NCBI RefSeq assembly: GCF_002277025.1
Contig: NZ_NIWD01000003.1
Coordinates: forward strand, 1-64,000
Direction of reading: 5' to 3'
DNA from: Sphingopyxis sp. GW247-27LB
Lineage (GTDB): Bacteria > Pseudomonadota > Alphaproteobacteria > Sphingomonadales > Sphingomonadaceae
Length of the DNA stretch: 64,000 bases
In this document: positions 50,539-60,497 of the stretch, in pieces
Position numbering within the stretch: position 1 is the first letter of the stretch
Layout: each line of letters opens with the position of its first letter
The notes under the pieces: generated by a model
Databases searched by the model: none
What the model was told of the DNA's origin: nothing
What the model saw: the letters and a program-made list of their open reading frames with translations, nothing else
Made by a program: the position numbers and the translations under genes

Positions 50539-51939
50539 TCACAACCCCTCGCCCGCCACCCAATGGGCGTTGACGAGCCGCCGGGCGAGCGCGCTCACCT
50601 GGACGCGGATGTCGGGGACCGCGACGACCTCCCACAAATCGCCGCGCGTCATCGGCCCGATGGCGAGGATATGCTCCGATGCGCGCCCCTCTCCATCGAT
50701 GACATGGCCGTCGCGATCGATATCGAGCCCGAGCCGCAGCGCGTCGGGACGGATACGCCGCGCCGCGAGCATCCGCCTGACGAGCGGGTCCGATGATCGT
50801 AGCAGGTCGCCCTGCGGGCCGGTGCAATTGATCATGCGCGCCGCATGAAGCGTCTCGACGCGGCCGGTACCGCGCGGGCGCCAGTCGATGACGAGCCCGT
50901 CGCGCCCGGCCGACACCTTCGCGATCTTTCCGGCCCGGAAGCGTAGCTGGCCCGAGGCGACGAGCGCGTCGATGCGGTCGGCGACCGGCGGCGCGAGGCG
51001 ATGCCGATGCACGTCCCAGAAGGGACGCAGGTGCCGCAGGAAGCGCGCGCGCTTGCCGGCGTCGGCCGACGCCCACATCATCTGGGTGATCGGACGCAGC
51101 GAGTCGACGACCTGCCGCCAGTCGGTGTCGCGCGCCGCGCGCCGTGCCCAGCGGACGAGTTCGGACAGTTCGGGTGCGGGCTTGGCCAAGATCGGTTTCA
51201 GGCGTGGCAGGCCATCGACATGGCGATGCGGACGTAGGCCGCGGCGCGACAGCGCGACGATCGGCCCCGCAAAGCCGTACGCGACGAGGCGCAGGATCAC
51301 GTCGACCGCGGTCAGGCCGGTGCCGATCACCAGCACCGCGGCATCGCGCGCCAGCCCCTCTTCGAAAGGCGTCGCCCAGGGATCGCCAACATAGAGGCGC
51401 GCGGGAAGGTGCGCGCCCGCGACCGCTGGCGGGTCGTGGGGTGGCAGGTTGCCGATCGCGAGCACCGCGCGGTCGGCTTCGATCAGCCCGCCATTGACGA
51501 GGCCGAGCGTCACCCGTCCGCCGCGCTCCTCGATATCGAGCACTTCGTCGTCGACAAGCTTGAGCCGCCGGCCGTAGCGCTCCATCGCCGCCGCGAGCGC
51601 CTCGCGCAGATAGCGGCCATAGGTCGCGCGGGTGACGAACGCTCCGTCGCAGCCGAGTCCGTGCGCGGCGAGCCAGTCGCAGAAATGGTCGGGGCGGTCG
51701 GCAAAGGCGCTCATATTGCCGGCGCGGACATTCAGCAGGTGCGAGCTTTCGGAGCTGCTGTAGGCGACGCCCGCGCCCATGCGATGCCGGTCGCGCTCGA
51801 TCAGCAACACTTCGACATGCGGCTGTTCGAGCAGGTTGAGCGCGAGCATGGTGCCCGAAAAGCCCGCGCCGACGATCGCGACGCGCGTCGCGGTGCGGAA
51901 GCGCGGGCGGGGCGCATGAAGCTGCGAGTCGATTATCAT
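50539..51939 (-). CDS. FAD/NAD(P)-binding oxidoreductase (FAD_NAD_bind, PF13454-type)
   Basis: This 466-residue protein has an N-terminal dinucleotide-binding motif VAIVGAGFSGTMLALNLLE, AVLAIGNLPPHDPPAVAG and a second Rossmann motif VLVIGTGLTAVDVILRL. SRRGLRPHRHVDGLP and INCTGPQGDLLRSSDPLV follow, as in single-component FAD-dependent proteins annotated as hydroxyacylglutathione-type or siderophore-like monooxygenases. The substrate is unknown. It has no obvious operon partner. Confidence 0.75.
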   Translation of the reverse strand: MIIDSQLHAPRPRFRTATRVAIVGAGFSGTMLALNLLEQPHVEVLLIERDRHRMGAGVAYSSSESSHLLNVRAGNMSAFADRPDHFCDWLAAHGLGCDGAFVTRATYGRYLREALAAAMERYGRRLKLVDDEVLDIEERGGRVTLGLVNGGLIEADRAVLAIGNLPPHDPPAVAGAHLPARLYVGDPWATPFEEGLARDAAVLVIGTGLTAVDVILRLVAYGFAGPIVALSRRGLRPHRHVDGLPRLKPILAKPAPELSELVRWARRAARDTDWRQVVDSLRPITQMMWASADAGKRARFLRHLRPFWDVHRHRLAPPVADRIDALVASGQLRFRAGKIAKVSAGRDGLVIDWRPRGTGRVETLHAARMINCTGPQGDLLRSSDPLVRRMLAARRIRPDALRLGLDIDRDGHVIDGEGRASEHILAIGPMTRGDLWEVVAVPDIRVQVSALARRLVNAHWVAGEGL

Positions 51940-52057
51940 CGGCGGCTTACCATTCTCCAGTCGCGGCCCGCGACCGTCCGAACCATGGCCGGTCGACTCG
52001 TGGCGTCCCGACAGATGCGATTTAAGATAAGCAAATTACTTGAGAATGCAAAACCAA

Positions 52058-52756
52058 TCAGCTCGGCCGTGCGCTTTCGAGGCCCGAGCGGAATTCGGCG
52101 ACCAGATCGAAGCGATCGCCGCGGAAAAGCTGCCGGACATGGGTCACGACGCCCCCCGCCCGCCAGGTCGTGCGATCGAGCTCGAGGCAGGCGGTGGAAG
52201 GGCCGATCCCGAGCAGCCTCGCCTCCTTGCGCGTCGGCGTCACCGCGCGGATGACATGGCGTCCCTCGGTCCATGGAATATGCGCAAGCAACCAGGTTCC
52301 GGGGGCCTGCGCCTCGAAGTCGGCGTCCGCCGCATCGGCAACCTCGCCGAGCGCGATCCGCCGCTGCTCGAACGCGAAGGGTTCATCGGCGGCGAAATGC
52401 ACTCCCTCGATCGCCAGCGCCGGCCTCGCAAAACCATCGTCGCCCCCCGTCAACCGTTCGATCGCCAAGGCTTGCCAGCGATAGGCCTCGCCGCGCGCGG
52501 CGATCAGTTCGGCGAGATCGGGGACGGTCATCACCGCCGAATGGACCGGCGGATGCGCGACGAACGACCCCGCCTTGCGGCGCCGTTCGATCAGCCCCGA
52601 CGCCGCGAGTTCGCTTAGCGCTTTGCTCACCGTCCCGCGCGCACAGCCATAGCGCGCGGCGAGTTCCTGTTCGGTCGGGATACGGTGGCCGGGCCGCCAC
52701 GCGCCCGACTGGATCGACGCCGCAATCTCGTCGCGGATGCGCCTCGCGGGATTCAT
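52058..52756 (-). CDS. hutC: Histidine utilisation repressor
   Basis: This 232-residue GntR-family (HutC/FarR) protein has an N-terminal HTH RIRDEIAASIQSGAWRPGHR followed by IPTEQELAARYGCARGTVSKALSELAASGLIERRRKAGSF. A UTRA effector domain ends in ECLELDRTTWRAGGVVTHVRQLF-like sequence. It binds urocanate in known homologues and represses the hut genes. It starts in an ATGA overlap with hutF, so it is coupled. The palindrome at 54289 is the likely operator. Confidence 0.9.
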   Translation of the reverse strand: MNPARRIRDEIAASIQSGAWRPGHRIPTEQELAARYGCARGTVSKALSELAASGLIERRRKAGSFVAHPPVHSAVMTVPDLAELIAARGEAYRWQALAIERLTGGDDGFARPALAIEGVHFAADEPFAFEQRRIALGEVADAADADFEAQAPGTWLLAHIPWTEGRHVIRAVTPTRKEARLLGIGPSTACLELDRTTWRAGGVVTHVRQLFRGDRFDLVAEFRSGLESARPS

Positions 52757-54102
52757 GTCAGAAGCCGCGTGATGCAGGCGCGGAAGGCGGCGGCGATCGG
52801 GGCGGCGGCGAGGTGGCGGCCCGCCTCGACGCGCTTGACGCCGGCGCGCCAGACGCAGTCGATCGACCCGGCGCGCGCGGCGAAGATCCAGCGGTCGAGC
52901 AGGGTCGCGTCGTCGGTGCCGGCGAAGGCGGGGTGATCGAGGTCGAGCGACACCATGTCGGCCGCCTGCCCCACCGCAAGTCCCGCGGAAACGCCGAGCG
53001 CCTGCGCGCCGCCATGGAGCGCCAGGGCGAAAAGATGCGCGCCTACGAAGAGCGCATCCTCGCTCGACAGCAGGGCACGCGCGCGGTGGGCGAGGCGCTG
53101 CGAATATTCGAGCGCGCGCAACTCCTGCGCCGCGTCGATCAGGATATTGCTGTCGGTACCGACCCCGAAGCGCCCGCCCGCGGAGAGATAATCGACGGCG
53201 GGAAAGATGCCGTCGCCGAGGTTCGCCTCGGTCACCGGGCACAGCCCCGCGACCGCGCCGCTCGCCGCGAGCGCGCTGGTTTCGCCGCCGGTCAGATGGG
53301 TCGAATGAATGAGGCACCAGCGCGCATCGATCCCGGCGTTGGCGAGCAGCCATTCGACCGGCCGCGCGCCGCTCCACGCGAGGCAATCCTCGACCTCCTT
53401 CACCTGCTCGGCGGCATGGATATGCACGGGGCCCGTCGGCGACAGCGTTAGCAGCGCCGCGAGTTCGCCCGGCGTCACCGCGCGCAGCGAGTGCGGCGCG
53501 ATCCCGATCAGATCGTCGCCCGCCAGCTTGCCGCGCGCCGCATCGAACAGCGCCGCGAAGCCGTCGACATCGCAGAGGAAGCGCCTTTGGCCCGGGCTCG
53601 GCGCGGCGCCGCCGAAATTGCCGTGCGCGTAGAAGACGGGAAGCAGGGTCAGCCCGATGCCGCTCGCCGCGCGCGCCGCAGCGATCGCGCCCGCCATCTC
53701 GGCGGGGTCGGCATAGGGTGCGCCGGCGGAGTCGTGGTGCAGATAATGGAACTCGCCGACGCGGGTGAAGCCGGTTTCGAGCATCTCGGCATAGGCCTGC
53801 GCAGTGATCGCCGCGACATCCTCGGGCGTCAGCCGGTCGAGGAAGCGGTACATGATCTCGCGCCAGCTCCAGAAATTGTCGTCCGGCCGGCTGCGCCGTT
53901 CGGACAGGCCCGCCATGCCGCGCTGGAAGCCGTGGCTGTGAACGTTGCAGAGCCCCGGCAGGACCGCGCGATGGCGCTCGTCGCCGCGTTCCGCCGCGAC
54001 GCCGGTCTCGATCGACGCGATGCGGCCTTCGGCGACGGTCAGCCGCACATCGCCTTGCCAGCGATCGTCGATCCAGGCGCGTTCGAACCAATAAGCCGCC
54101 AT
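52753..54102 (-). CDS. hutF: Formimidoylglutamate deiminase
   Basis: This 449-residue amidohydrolase deaminates N-formimino-L-glutamate to N-formyl-L-glutamate, the route used with HutG in pseudomonads and sphingomonads. It shows the metal-binding HSH of LCNVHSHGFQRGMAG, HIHAAEQVKEVEDCLAW, WCLIHSTHLTGGE and GVGTDSNILID. The start is at 54102. First gene of the hutF-hutC unit, divergent from hutIHGU. Confidence 0.92.
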   Translation of the reverse strand: MAAYWFERAWIDDRWQGDVRLTVAEGRIASIETGVAAERGDERHRAVLPGLCNVHSHGFQRGMAGLSERRSRPDDNFWSWREIMYRFLDRLTPEDVAAITAQAYAEMLETGFTRVGEFHYLHHDSAGAPYADPAEMAGAIAAARAASGIGLTLLPVFYAHGNFGGAAPSPGQRRFLCDVDGFAALFDAARGKLAGDDLIGIAPHSLRAVTPGELAALLTLSPTGPVHIHAAEQVKEVEDCLAWSGARPVEWLLANAGIDARWCLIHSTHLTGGETSALAASGAVAGLCPVTEANLGDGIFPAVDYLSAGGRFGVGTDSNILIDAAQELRALEYSQRLAHRARALLSSEDALFVGAHLFALALHGGAQALGVSAGLAVGQAADMVSLDLDHPAFAGTDDATLLDRWIFAARAGSIDCVWRAGVKRVEAGRHLAAAPIAAAFRACITRLLT

Positions 54103-54161
54103 TTCGGGTCCTTCCTATGCGGTGGCGCAGTTTGGAGAGCGAGGCATGATTTGTCCTGCTT

Positions 54162-54238
54162 CGTCACCCCGGACTTGATCCGGGGTCCCGCTTTTCGCGC
54201 GTTGCCGAGCGGAACCCCGGATCAAGTCCGGGGTGACG
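54162..54238. repeat. Dispersed inverted repeat with 25-bp perfect arms
   Basis: Arms of 25 bases, beginning CGTCACCCCGGACTTGATCC, are exact reverse complements at 54162-54186 and 54214-54238, around a 27-base loop. It lies in the hutF-hutI intergenic space and has the look of a widespread CGTCACCCCGGACTTGATCCGGGGT-type element. Confidence 0.8.
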
Positions 54239-54288
54239 AGGAGGGTAAGCGAGCCTTCCAAAACCGAACTACGTCACCGCGCCTTCAT

Positions 54289-54306
54289 ATTATGTCTAGA
54301 CATAAT
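54289..54306. promoter_or_regulatory. HutC operator candidate, 18-bp perfect palindrome
   Basis: ATTATGTCTAGACATAAT is exactly self-complementary, with a core ATGTCTAGACAT resembling known HutC sites (ATGTATATACAT type). It ends within the first in-frame ATG (54305), which argues for the later hutI start at 54332. Confidence 0.75.
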
Positions 54307-54331
54307 GACGCATTCGGACGAGACTGTCCAG

Positions 54332-55516
54332 ATGGACCAGTGCTGGACGAACGCCCGACTCGCGACCATGACCGGCGATGGCCTCGGCCTGATCGACGAC
54401 GGCGTCGTCGCGGCGAAGGACGGCCGCATCGTCTATGCCGGACCCGCCGCGGGCGCGCCTTCGGGGGCCTCGCGGACCACCGATTGCGAGGGACGGCTGA
54501 TCACCCCCGGGCTGATCGACTGCCACACCCATCTGGTCCACGCCGGCAGCCGCGCGAACGAATGGGCGATGCGGCTGGACGGCGCGAGCTATGAGGAGAT
54601 CGCGCGCGGGGGCGGCGGCATCGTCTCGACGATGCGCGCGACGCGCGCGGCGAGCGAGGCCGAGCTGGTCGAGACCGCCCTCCCCCGCCTCGACGCGCTG
54701 ATCGCCGAGGGGGTGACGACGATCGAGATCAAGTCGGGCTATGGTCTCGACACCGCGAATGAGCTCAAGATGCTCCGCGCGGCGCGCGCACTTGCCGCTG
54801 AGCGCCGCATTCGCGTCGAACCGACCTTCCTCGGCGCCCACGCGCTGCCCCCCGAATATCAAGGCGACAGCGACGCCTATATCGACCTCGTCGTAGGCGA
54901 AATGATCCCCACCGCCGCCCCGCTCGCGAGCGCGGTCGACGCTTTTTGCGAGGGCATCGGCTTCTCGCCCGTGCAATGCGAACGGGTGTTCGCGGCGGCC
55001 GAGGCGCACGGCCTCGCGGTCAAGCTCCACGCCGAGCAATTGTCGGCGCTCCACGGCAGCGCGCTCGCCGCGCGGCACGGCGCGCTGTCGGCCGACCATC
55101 TCGAACATGCGACCGACGACGACGTCCGCGCGATGGCGGCGGCGGGAACGGTCGCGGTGCTGCTGCCCGGCGCCTATTATTTCATGCGCGAGACGAAACT
55201 GCCGCCGGTCGAGGCGATGCGGCGCCACGGCGCGCGGATCGCGATCGCGACCGACTGCAACCCCGGCACCTCGCCGACGACCTCGCTGCTCCTGATGCTC
55301 AACATGAGCGCGACCCTGTTCGGGCTGACGGTGGCCGAGGCGCTGCGCGCGGTCACGGTCAACGCCGCCGCCGCGCTCGGCCTCTCGGCCGAAGTCGGGA
55401 CGCTCGAAGCCGGCAAGGCGTGCGACCTCGCGATCTGGAACGCCGAGGGTCCCGCCGAACTCGTCTACCGCATCGGCTTCAACCCGCTTCACCAACGCAT
55501 CAAGGACGGACAATGA
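54332..55516 (+). CDS. hutI: Imidazolonepropionase
   Basis: This 394-residue amidohydrolase opens 4-imidazolone-5-propanoate to N-formimino-L-glutamate. The start at 54332 gives [20 protein letters not shown], the usual HutI N-terminus; 54305 is possible but lies in the operator. Motifs: [60 protein letters not shown] and [14 protein letters not shown]. It is coupled by ATGA to hutH. Confidence 0.93.
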   Translation: MDQCWTNARLATMTGDGLGLIDDGVVAAKDGRIVYAGPAAGAPSGASRTTDCEGRLITPGLIDCHTHLVHAGSRANEWAMRLDGASYEEIARGGGGIVSTMRATRAASEAELVETALPRLDALIAEGVTTIEIKSGYGLDTANELKMLRAARALAAERRIRVEPTFLGAHALPPEYQGDSDAYIDLVVGEMIPTAAPLASAVDAFCEGIGFSPVQCERVFAAAEAHGLAVKLHAEQLSALHGSALAARHGALSADHLEHATDDDVRAMAAAGTVAVLLPGAYYFMRETKLPPVEAMRRHGARIAIATDCNPGTSPTTSLLLMLNMSATLFGLTVAEALRAVTVNAAAALGLSAEVGTLEAGKACDLAIWNAEGPAELVYRIGFNPLHQRIKDGQ

Positions 55517-57030
55517 TCATCGAGCCCGGGCATATGACGATCGCCGGCTGGCGCGACCTGCGCGACGGGACGCCCGCGACGCTCGACCCCGCGACCGCGC
55601 CGCGGATCGCCGAAAGCGCCGCCGCGGTGACCCGCATCCTCGCGCAGCACACGCCCGTCTATGGCATCAACACCGGCTTCGGAAAGCTGGCGAGCGTACG
55701 GATCGACGACGCCGACCTGACCGCGCTCCAGCGCAATATCGTGCTGAGCCACGCCGCGGGCGTCGGCGAGCCGATGCCGGTTCCCATCGCGCGGCTGATG
55801 ATGGGGCTGAAGCTCGCGAGCCTCGCGCGCGGCGCCTCGGGCGTTCGGCCCGCGACGGTCGCGCTGCTCGAGGCGATGCTGCACCAGCATCTCGTTCCCG
55901 TCGTCCCGGCGCAGGGATCGGTCGGCGCCTCGGGCGACCTCGCCCCGCTCGCGCACATGACCGCGGCGATGATCGGGGTCGGCGAGATCTTCGTGAAGGG
56001 CGAGCGCCGGCCCGCCGAAGCGGCGCTCGCCGCCGCGGGGCTCGCGCCGATCGAACTCGGCCCGAAGGAAGGGCTCGCGCTCCTCAACGGCACGCAATTC
56101 TCCTGCGCATACGCCCTCCACGCGCTGATCGAGGCCGAACGGCTCTACCGCAGCGCGCTCGTCACCGGCATCCTCTCGACCGAGGCCGCCAAGGGGTCGG
56201 ACGCCCCCTTCGACGCGCGCATCCACGAACTGCGCGGCCACAAGGGCCAGATCGAGACCGCGGCGGCGCTGCGCGAGCTGATGGAGGGATCGGCGATCCG
56301 CGCCTCGCACCGCGTCGACGACCTTCGCGTTCAGGACCCCTATTGCCTGCGCTGCCAGCCGCAGGTGATGGGCGCGGTGCTCGACCTGCTGCGGCAGGCG
56401 GCGACCACGCTCGCGATCGAGGCCAATGGCGTGTCGGACAATCCGCTGATCTTCGCCGAAACCGATGAGGCGTTGTCGGGCGGCAATTTCCACGCCGAGC
56501 CCGTCGCCTTCGCCGCCGACATGATCGCGCTGGCGCTGTGCGAGATCGGCAGCCTGTCCGAACGGCGCATCGCGATGCTCGTCGACCCGGCGCTGTCGGG
56601 CCTCCCCGCCTTCCTGACCCCCGAGCCGGGGCTCAACTCGGGCTTCATGATCCCGCAGGTCACCGCTGCCGCGCTGGTGTCCGAGAACAAGCAGCGCGCG
56701 ATGCCCGCGAGCGTCGATTCGATCCCGACCTCGGCCAATCAGGAGGATCATGTCAGCATGGCGGCGCACGGCGCGCGGCGGCTGGAGGCGATGGCGGCGA
56801 ATGTCGACGCGATCCTCGGCATCGAGCTGCTCGCGGGCGCGCAGGGCTGCGACTTCCACGCCGGGCTCGCGTCGAGCGCGCCGATCGAGGCGGTGCGCGG
56901 CCGCCTGCGCGCCGCGGTGCCGACGCTGCGGGGAGACCGCCATATGGCGCCCGACATGGAGGCCGCGATCGCGCTCGTCCGTTCGGGTGCGCTGGTCGCG
57001 GCGCTCGACCTTCCCGGCCTCGCGCCATGA
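55513..57030 (+). CDS. hutH: Histidine ammonia-lyase
   Basis: This is a 505-residue protein with the MIO prosthetic-group triad Ala-Ser-Gly at residues 139-141 ([16 protein letters not shown]), [11 protein letters not shown] near the N-terminus, [22 protein letters not shown] and [14 protein letters not shown]. It converts histidine to urocanate. Coupled by ATGA to both hutI and hutG. Confidence 0.96.
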   Translation: MIIEPGHMTIAGWRDLRDGTPATLDPATAPRIAESAAAVTRILAQHTPVYGINTGFGKLASVRIDDADLTALQRNIVLSHAAGVGEPMPVPIARLMMGLKLASLARGASGVRPATVALLEAMLHQHLVPVVPAQGSVGASGDLAPLAHMTAAMIGVGEIFVKGERRPAEAALAAAGLAPIELGPKEGLALLNGTQFSCAYALHALIEAERLYRSALVTGILSTEAAKGSDAPFDARIHELRGHKGQIETAAALRELMEGSAIRASHRVDDLRVQDPYCLRCQPQVMGAVLDLLRQAATTLAIEANGVSDNPLIFAETDEALSGGNFHAEPVAFAADMIALALCEIGSLSERRIAMLVDPALSGLPAFLTPEPGLNSGFMIPQVTAAALVSENKQRAMPASVDSIPTSANQEDHVSMAAHGARRLEAMAANVDAILGIELLAGAQGCDFHAGLASSAPIEAVRGRLRAAVPTLRGDRHMAPDMEAAIALVRSGALVAALDLPGLAP

Positions 57031-57830
57031 ACTGGCTGACGGTTCGGCGCGGCACCGAGCCGCTGGTCGTCGCCTTTCCACACGGCGGCACCGACCTTGG
57101 CGAACTCGACCACCAGTTCGTCTCGCCCGCGCGCGCGCGGCTCGACACCGACTGGTGGATCGCCGACCTCTATGCCTTCGCCGCCGACATGGGCGCGACG
57201 CTGGTCGCGACCGACATCTCGCGCAGCGTCATCGACATGAACCGCGACCCGTCGGGCGCGTCGCTCTATCCCGGGCAGGCGACGACCGAGCTGTGCCCGA
57301 CGACGACCTTCGACGGCGCGCCGCTCTATCGCTTCGGCGAACCCGACGAGGCCGAGATCACCCGGCGGCTTCACCAATATCACCGCCCGTATCACGAGGC
57401 GCTCTCGGCCGAACTCGCCCGCCTGCGGGACGCGCACGGCCGCGTCGTCCTCTATGACGCGCATTCGATCCGCAGCCGCGTGCCGCGCCTGTTCGACGGC
57501 GAGTTGCCGCAGTTCAACATCGGCACCAACGGCGGCGCGACCTGCGCGGACGAGCTCGAGGCGGCGATCACCAACCTCTGCGCGGCGAGCGGCGAGAGCC
57601 ATGTCGTCAACGGCCGCTTCAAGGGCGGCTGGACGACGCGCCATTACGGTCGTCCCGAAGCCGGTGTCCATGCAATCCAGATGGAGCTCGCGATGCGCGG
57701 CTACATGGCCGAACCGGAAAAACTCTCGGAGGCCGATTGGCCGACCCCGATCGACCTCGATCCCCCGATCCGCCCCGTGCTGCGCCAGGCGATCGCCGCC
57801 GCGCTCGACTTTGCGAAAGGACGCCCATGA
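57027..57830 (+). CDS. hutG: N-formylglutamate amidohydrolase
   Basis: This 267-residue protein belongs to the FGase family: [38 protein letters not shown] and [16 protein letters not shown]. It hydrolyses N-formylglutamate made by HutF to formate and glutamate, so HutF and HutG define the two-step route. ATGA overlaps join it to hutH and hutU. Confidence 0.92.
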   Translation: MNWLTVRRGTEPLVVAFPHGGTDLGELDHQFVSPARARLDTDWWIADLYAFAADMGATLVATDISRSVIDMNRDPSGASLYPGQATTELCPTTTFDGAPLYRFGEPDEAEITRRLHQYHRPYHEALSAELARLRDAHGRVVLYDAHSIRSRVPRLFDGELPQFNIGTNGGATCADELEAAITNLCAASGESHVVNGRFKGGWTTRHYGRPEAGVHAIQMELAMRGYMAEPEKLSEADWPTPIDLDPPIRPVLRQAIAAALDFAKGRP

Positions 57831-59485
57831 CCCGCCTCGACAACCAGCGCCGCATCGCCGCGCCGACCGGTCCCGAACTCAACGCGAAGAGCTGGCTCAC
57901 CGAGGCGCCGCTGCGCATGCTGATGAACAACCTCGACCCCCGCGTCGCCGAGGCGCCGCACGAGCTGGTGGTCTATGGCGGCATCGGCCGCGCGGCGCGC
58001 GACTGGGAGAGTTTCGACCGCATCGCCGAAGTGCTGAAGCGCCTCGAGGACGACGAGACGCTGCTCGTCCAGTCGGGGAAGCCGGTGGGGGTGTTCAAGA
58101 CGCACCGCAACGCGCCGCGCGTGCTGCTCGCCAATTCCAACCTCGTCCCCAAATGGGCGACGTGGGAGCATTTCCACGAGCTCGATAAGAAGGGCCTGAT
58201 GATGTACGGCCAGATGACCGCGGGCAGCTGGATTTACATCGGCAGCCAGGGCATCGTTCAGGGCACATACGAAACCTTCGTCGAGGCGGGGCGCCAGCAT
58301 TATGGCGGCGACCTTTCGGGCCGCTGGATCCTGACCGCCGGGCTCGGCGGCATGGGCGGCGCGCAGCCGCTCGCGGCGACGATGGCGGGCGCCTCGTGCC
58401 TCGCGATCGAATGCCAGCCGAGCCGGATCGCGATGCGCCTCGACACCGGTTATCTCGATGTCGAGGCGAAAAGCCTCGACGAAGCGCTGGCGATGGTGGG
58501 GCAAGCGAAAGAACCGATCTCGGTCGGACTCTGCGCCAACGCCGCCGACGTCTACTCCGAACTCGTCCGCCGCGGGGTGCGCCCCGATCTGGTCACCGAC
58601 CAGACCTCTGCGCACGACCCGGTCAACGGCTATCTGCCGCAGGGCTGGAGCCTCGACCAATGGTTCGCGAAACGCGAGAGCGACCCGCAGGCGGTCGACC
58701 GCGCGGCGCGCGCGTCGATGGCGGTGCACGTCCGCGCGATGCTCGATTTCTGGAAGGCCGGGGTGCCGACGGTCGATTACGGCAACAATATCCGCCAGGT
58801 CGCCTTCGACGAGGGAGTCGCCGACGCCTTCGCCTTCCCCGGCTTCGTCCCCGCCTATATCCGCCCGCTCTTCTGCCGCGGCGTCGGGCCCTTTCGCTGG
58901 GCGGCGCTGTCGGGCGACCCCGAGGACATCTATAAAACCGACGCCAAGGTGAAGGAGTTGCTCCCCGACAATGTGCATCTCCACCGCTGGCTCGACATGG
59001 CGCGCGAGCGCATCCACTTTCAGGGACTGCCCGCGCGCATCTGCTGGGTCGGGCTCGGCGACCGCCACCGGCTCGGCCTCGCCTTCAACGAGATGGTGGC
59101 ATCGGGCGAGCTCAAGGCGCCCGTCGTGATCGGGCGCGACCACCTCGATTCGGGATCCGTCGCGAGCCCCAATCGAGAGACCGAGGCGATGCGGGATGGC
59201 AGCGACGCGGTCAGCGACTGGCCGCTCCTGAACGCGCTGCTCAACACCGCGAGCGGCGCGACCTGGGTATCGTTGCATCACGGCGGCGGGGTCGGCATGG
59301 GCTATTCGCAGCATAGCGGAATGGTGATCGTCGCCGACGGCAGCGACGAGGCCGCCGAGCGGCTCGGCCGCGTGCTGTGGAACGACCCCGCCACCGGGGT
59401 CATGCGCCACGCCGACGCCGGCTATGAGGAGGCGATCGCCTGCGCGCGCGAACAGGGGCTCGACCTGCCCGCGATCACGGGGTGA
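57827..59485 (+). CDS. hutU: Urocanate hydratase
   Basis: This 552-residue protein binds NAD and turns urocanate into imidazolonepropionate. Conserved strings: [81 protein letters not shown] and [19 protein letters not shown]. The active-site cysteine region ([10 protein letters not shown]) is present. Last gene of the hutIHGU operon; it overlaps the convergent FGE-type gene by 11 bases. Confidence 0.96.
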   Translation: MTRLDNQRRIAAPTGPELNAKSWLTEAPLRMLMNNLDPRVAEAPHELVVYGGIGRAARDWESFDRIAEVLKRLEDDETLLVQSGKPVGVFKTHRNAPRVLLANSNLVPKWATWEHFHELDKKGLMMYGQMTAGSWIYIGSQGIVQGTYETFVEAGRQHYGGDLSGRWILTAGLGGMGGAQPLAATMAGASCLAIECQPSRIAMRLDTGYLDVEAKSLDEALAMVGQAKEPISVGLCANAADVYSELVRRGVRPDLVTDQTSAHDPVNGYLPQGWSLDQWFAKRESDPQAVDRAARASMAVHVRAMLDFWKAGVPTVDYGNNIRQVAFDEGVADAFAFPGFVPAYIRPLFCRGVGPFRWAALSGDPEDIYKTDAKVKELLPDNVHLHRWLDMARERIHFQGLPARICWVGLGDRHRLGLAFNEMVASGELKAPVVIGRDHLDSGSVASPNRETEAMRDGSDAVSDWPLLNALLNTASGATWVSLHHGGGVGMGYSQHSGMVIVADGSDEAAERLGRVLWNDPATGVMRHADAGYEEAIACAREQGLDLPAITG

Positions 59486-60497
59486 GGGTTCGGGCCGGCG
59501 GCCGGTCGTAGACGAGGCGGAAGCCGACGTTGCTGGTGCCGAGGCCGGGATCGCGGCCCTGGCGCGAGGCCGGGCGGTAGCGCTGGCAATAATTGGGGGC
59601 GCAGAGATAGCTGCCTCCCTTCACGGTGCGCGACGGCATGCCGGGATTGAAGGGGTCATAGGCGTGGTTTTCGTCGGGGCCTTTCGGATTGTCCCTGTCG
59701 TCGGGATCGTGACCGGGGCGGAAGAAATCGGACGTCACCTCCCAGACATTGCCGACCATGTCGTAGAGGCCGTTGGCGTTCGGCCGGTAGCAGCCGACCG
59801 GGGCGACGCCCTTGAAGCCGTCGGTTTCGGCATTGTAGTTGGGGAAGGCGCCCTGCCAGCTGTTCGCTTCGGCGGGCTGGACGTTGCGCGAGGGCTTACC
59901 CGCGCTCGCGGCATATTCCCACTCGGCCTCGGTCGGGATGCGCCCGCCCGCCCATTTTGCGTAAGCCACCATATCATCCCAGGCGAGGTGGACGACGGGC
60001 TCGTTCGCGACGTCGTCGGGGCCGGCCGGGCCGTAGGGCTTCCTCCAGTTCGCGCCGGGGACATATTTCCACCAGTCGTTGTAATTGTTCGACGGGAAAT
60101 CGGGCGGGGTGAAGACCGCCGATCCCGGTTTCAGCATGTCGGGCGGGATCTGGTCGGCGGGGACCTGGAACTGCCTGGGGTCGACCGGCTTTTCGGCGAC
60201 GGTGACATAGCCCGTCGCCTTCACGAAGGCGGCGAACTGGCGGTTGGTGACCTCGTGCGGGTCGATCCAGAATGCGCCGACGGTGGTTTGCCGCACCGGC
60301 CCCTCCTCGGCATAGACGTCGTCCTCGCCCATCGCGAAGCTGCCGCCGGCGAGATGGACCGGCGCGTCGCCGATCGCCGGGCAAGAGCGCGGCGCGGCCG
60401 CGGCCTGCCGCTCCGCCGGCGCGTCGCCGTCGCCGCACGCCGCAACGCTCGCCAGCAGCGCGGCACCAAGCACAGGAAACAGGGGGGAACGGATCAC
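59475..60497 (-). CDS. Formylglycine-generating enzyme-type lipoprotein
   Basis: This 340-residue protein has a lipoprotein signal ([21 protein letters not shown]), so it is exported. The FGE/SUMF1 fold shows [67 protein letters not shown] and [15 protein letters not shown]. Both copper-binding cysteines appear as C299 and C304 ([17 protein letters not shown]), the human C336/C341 pair. It should convert the Cys of the CxP(S/T)R motifs of sulfatases to formylglycine. Coupled by ATGA to the DUF2339 gene upstream on the same strand. Confidence 0.85.
   Translation of the reverse strand: MIRSPLFPVLGAALLASVAACGDGDAPAERQAAAAPRSCPAIGDAPVHLAGGSFAMGEDDVYAEEGPVRQTTVGAFWIDPHEVTNRQFAAFVKATGYVTVAEKPVDPRQFQVPADQIPPDMLKPGSAVFTPPDFPSNNYNDWWKYVPGANWRKPYGPAGPDDVANEPVVHLAWDDMVAYAKWAGGRIPTEAEWEYAASAGKPSRNVQPAEANSWQGAFPNYNAETDGFKGVAPVGCYRPNANGLYDMVGNVWEVTSDFFRPGHDPDDRDNPKGPDENHAYDPFNPGMPSRTVKGGSYLCAPNYCQRYRPASRQGRDPGLGTSNVGFRLVYDRPPARTLTP

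Noticed and set aside
57701..59410. Long minus-strand open frame of 569 codons
   Set aside because: Antisense to hutU, whose family match is unambiguous.
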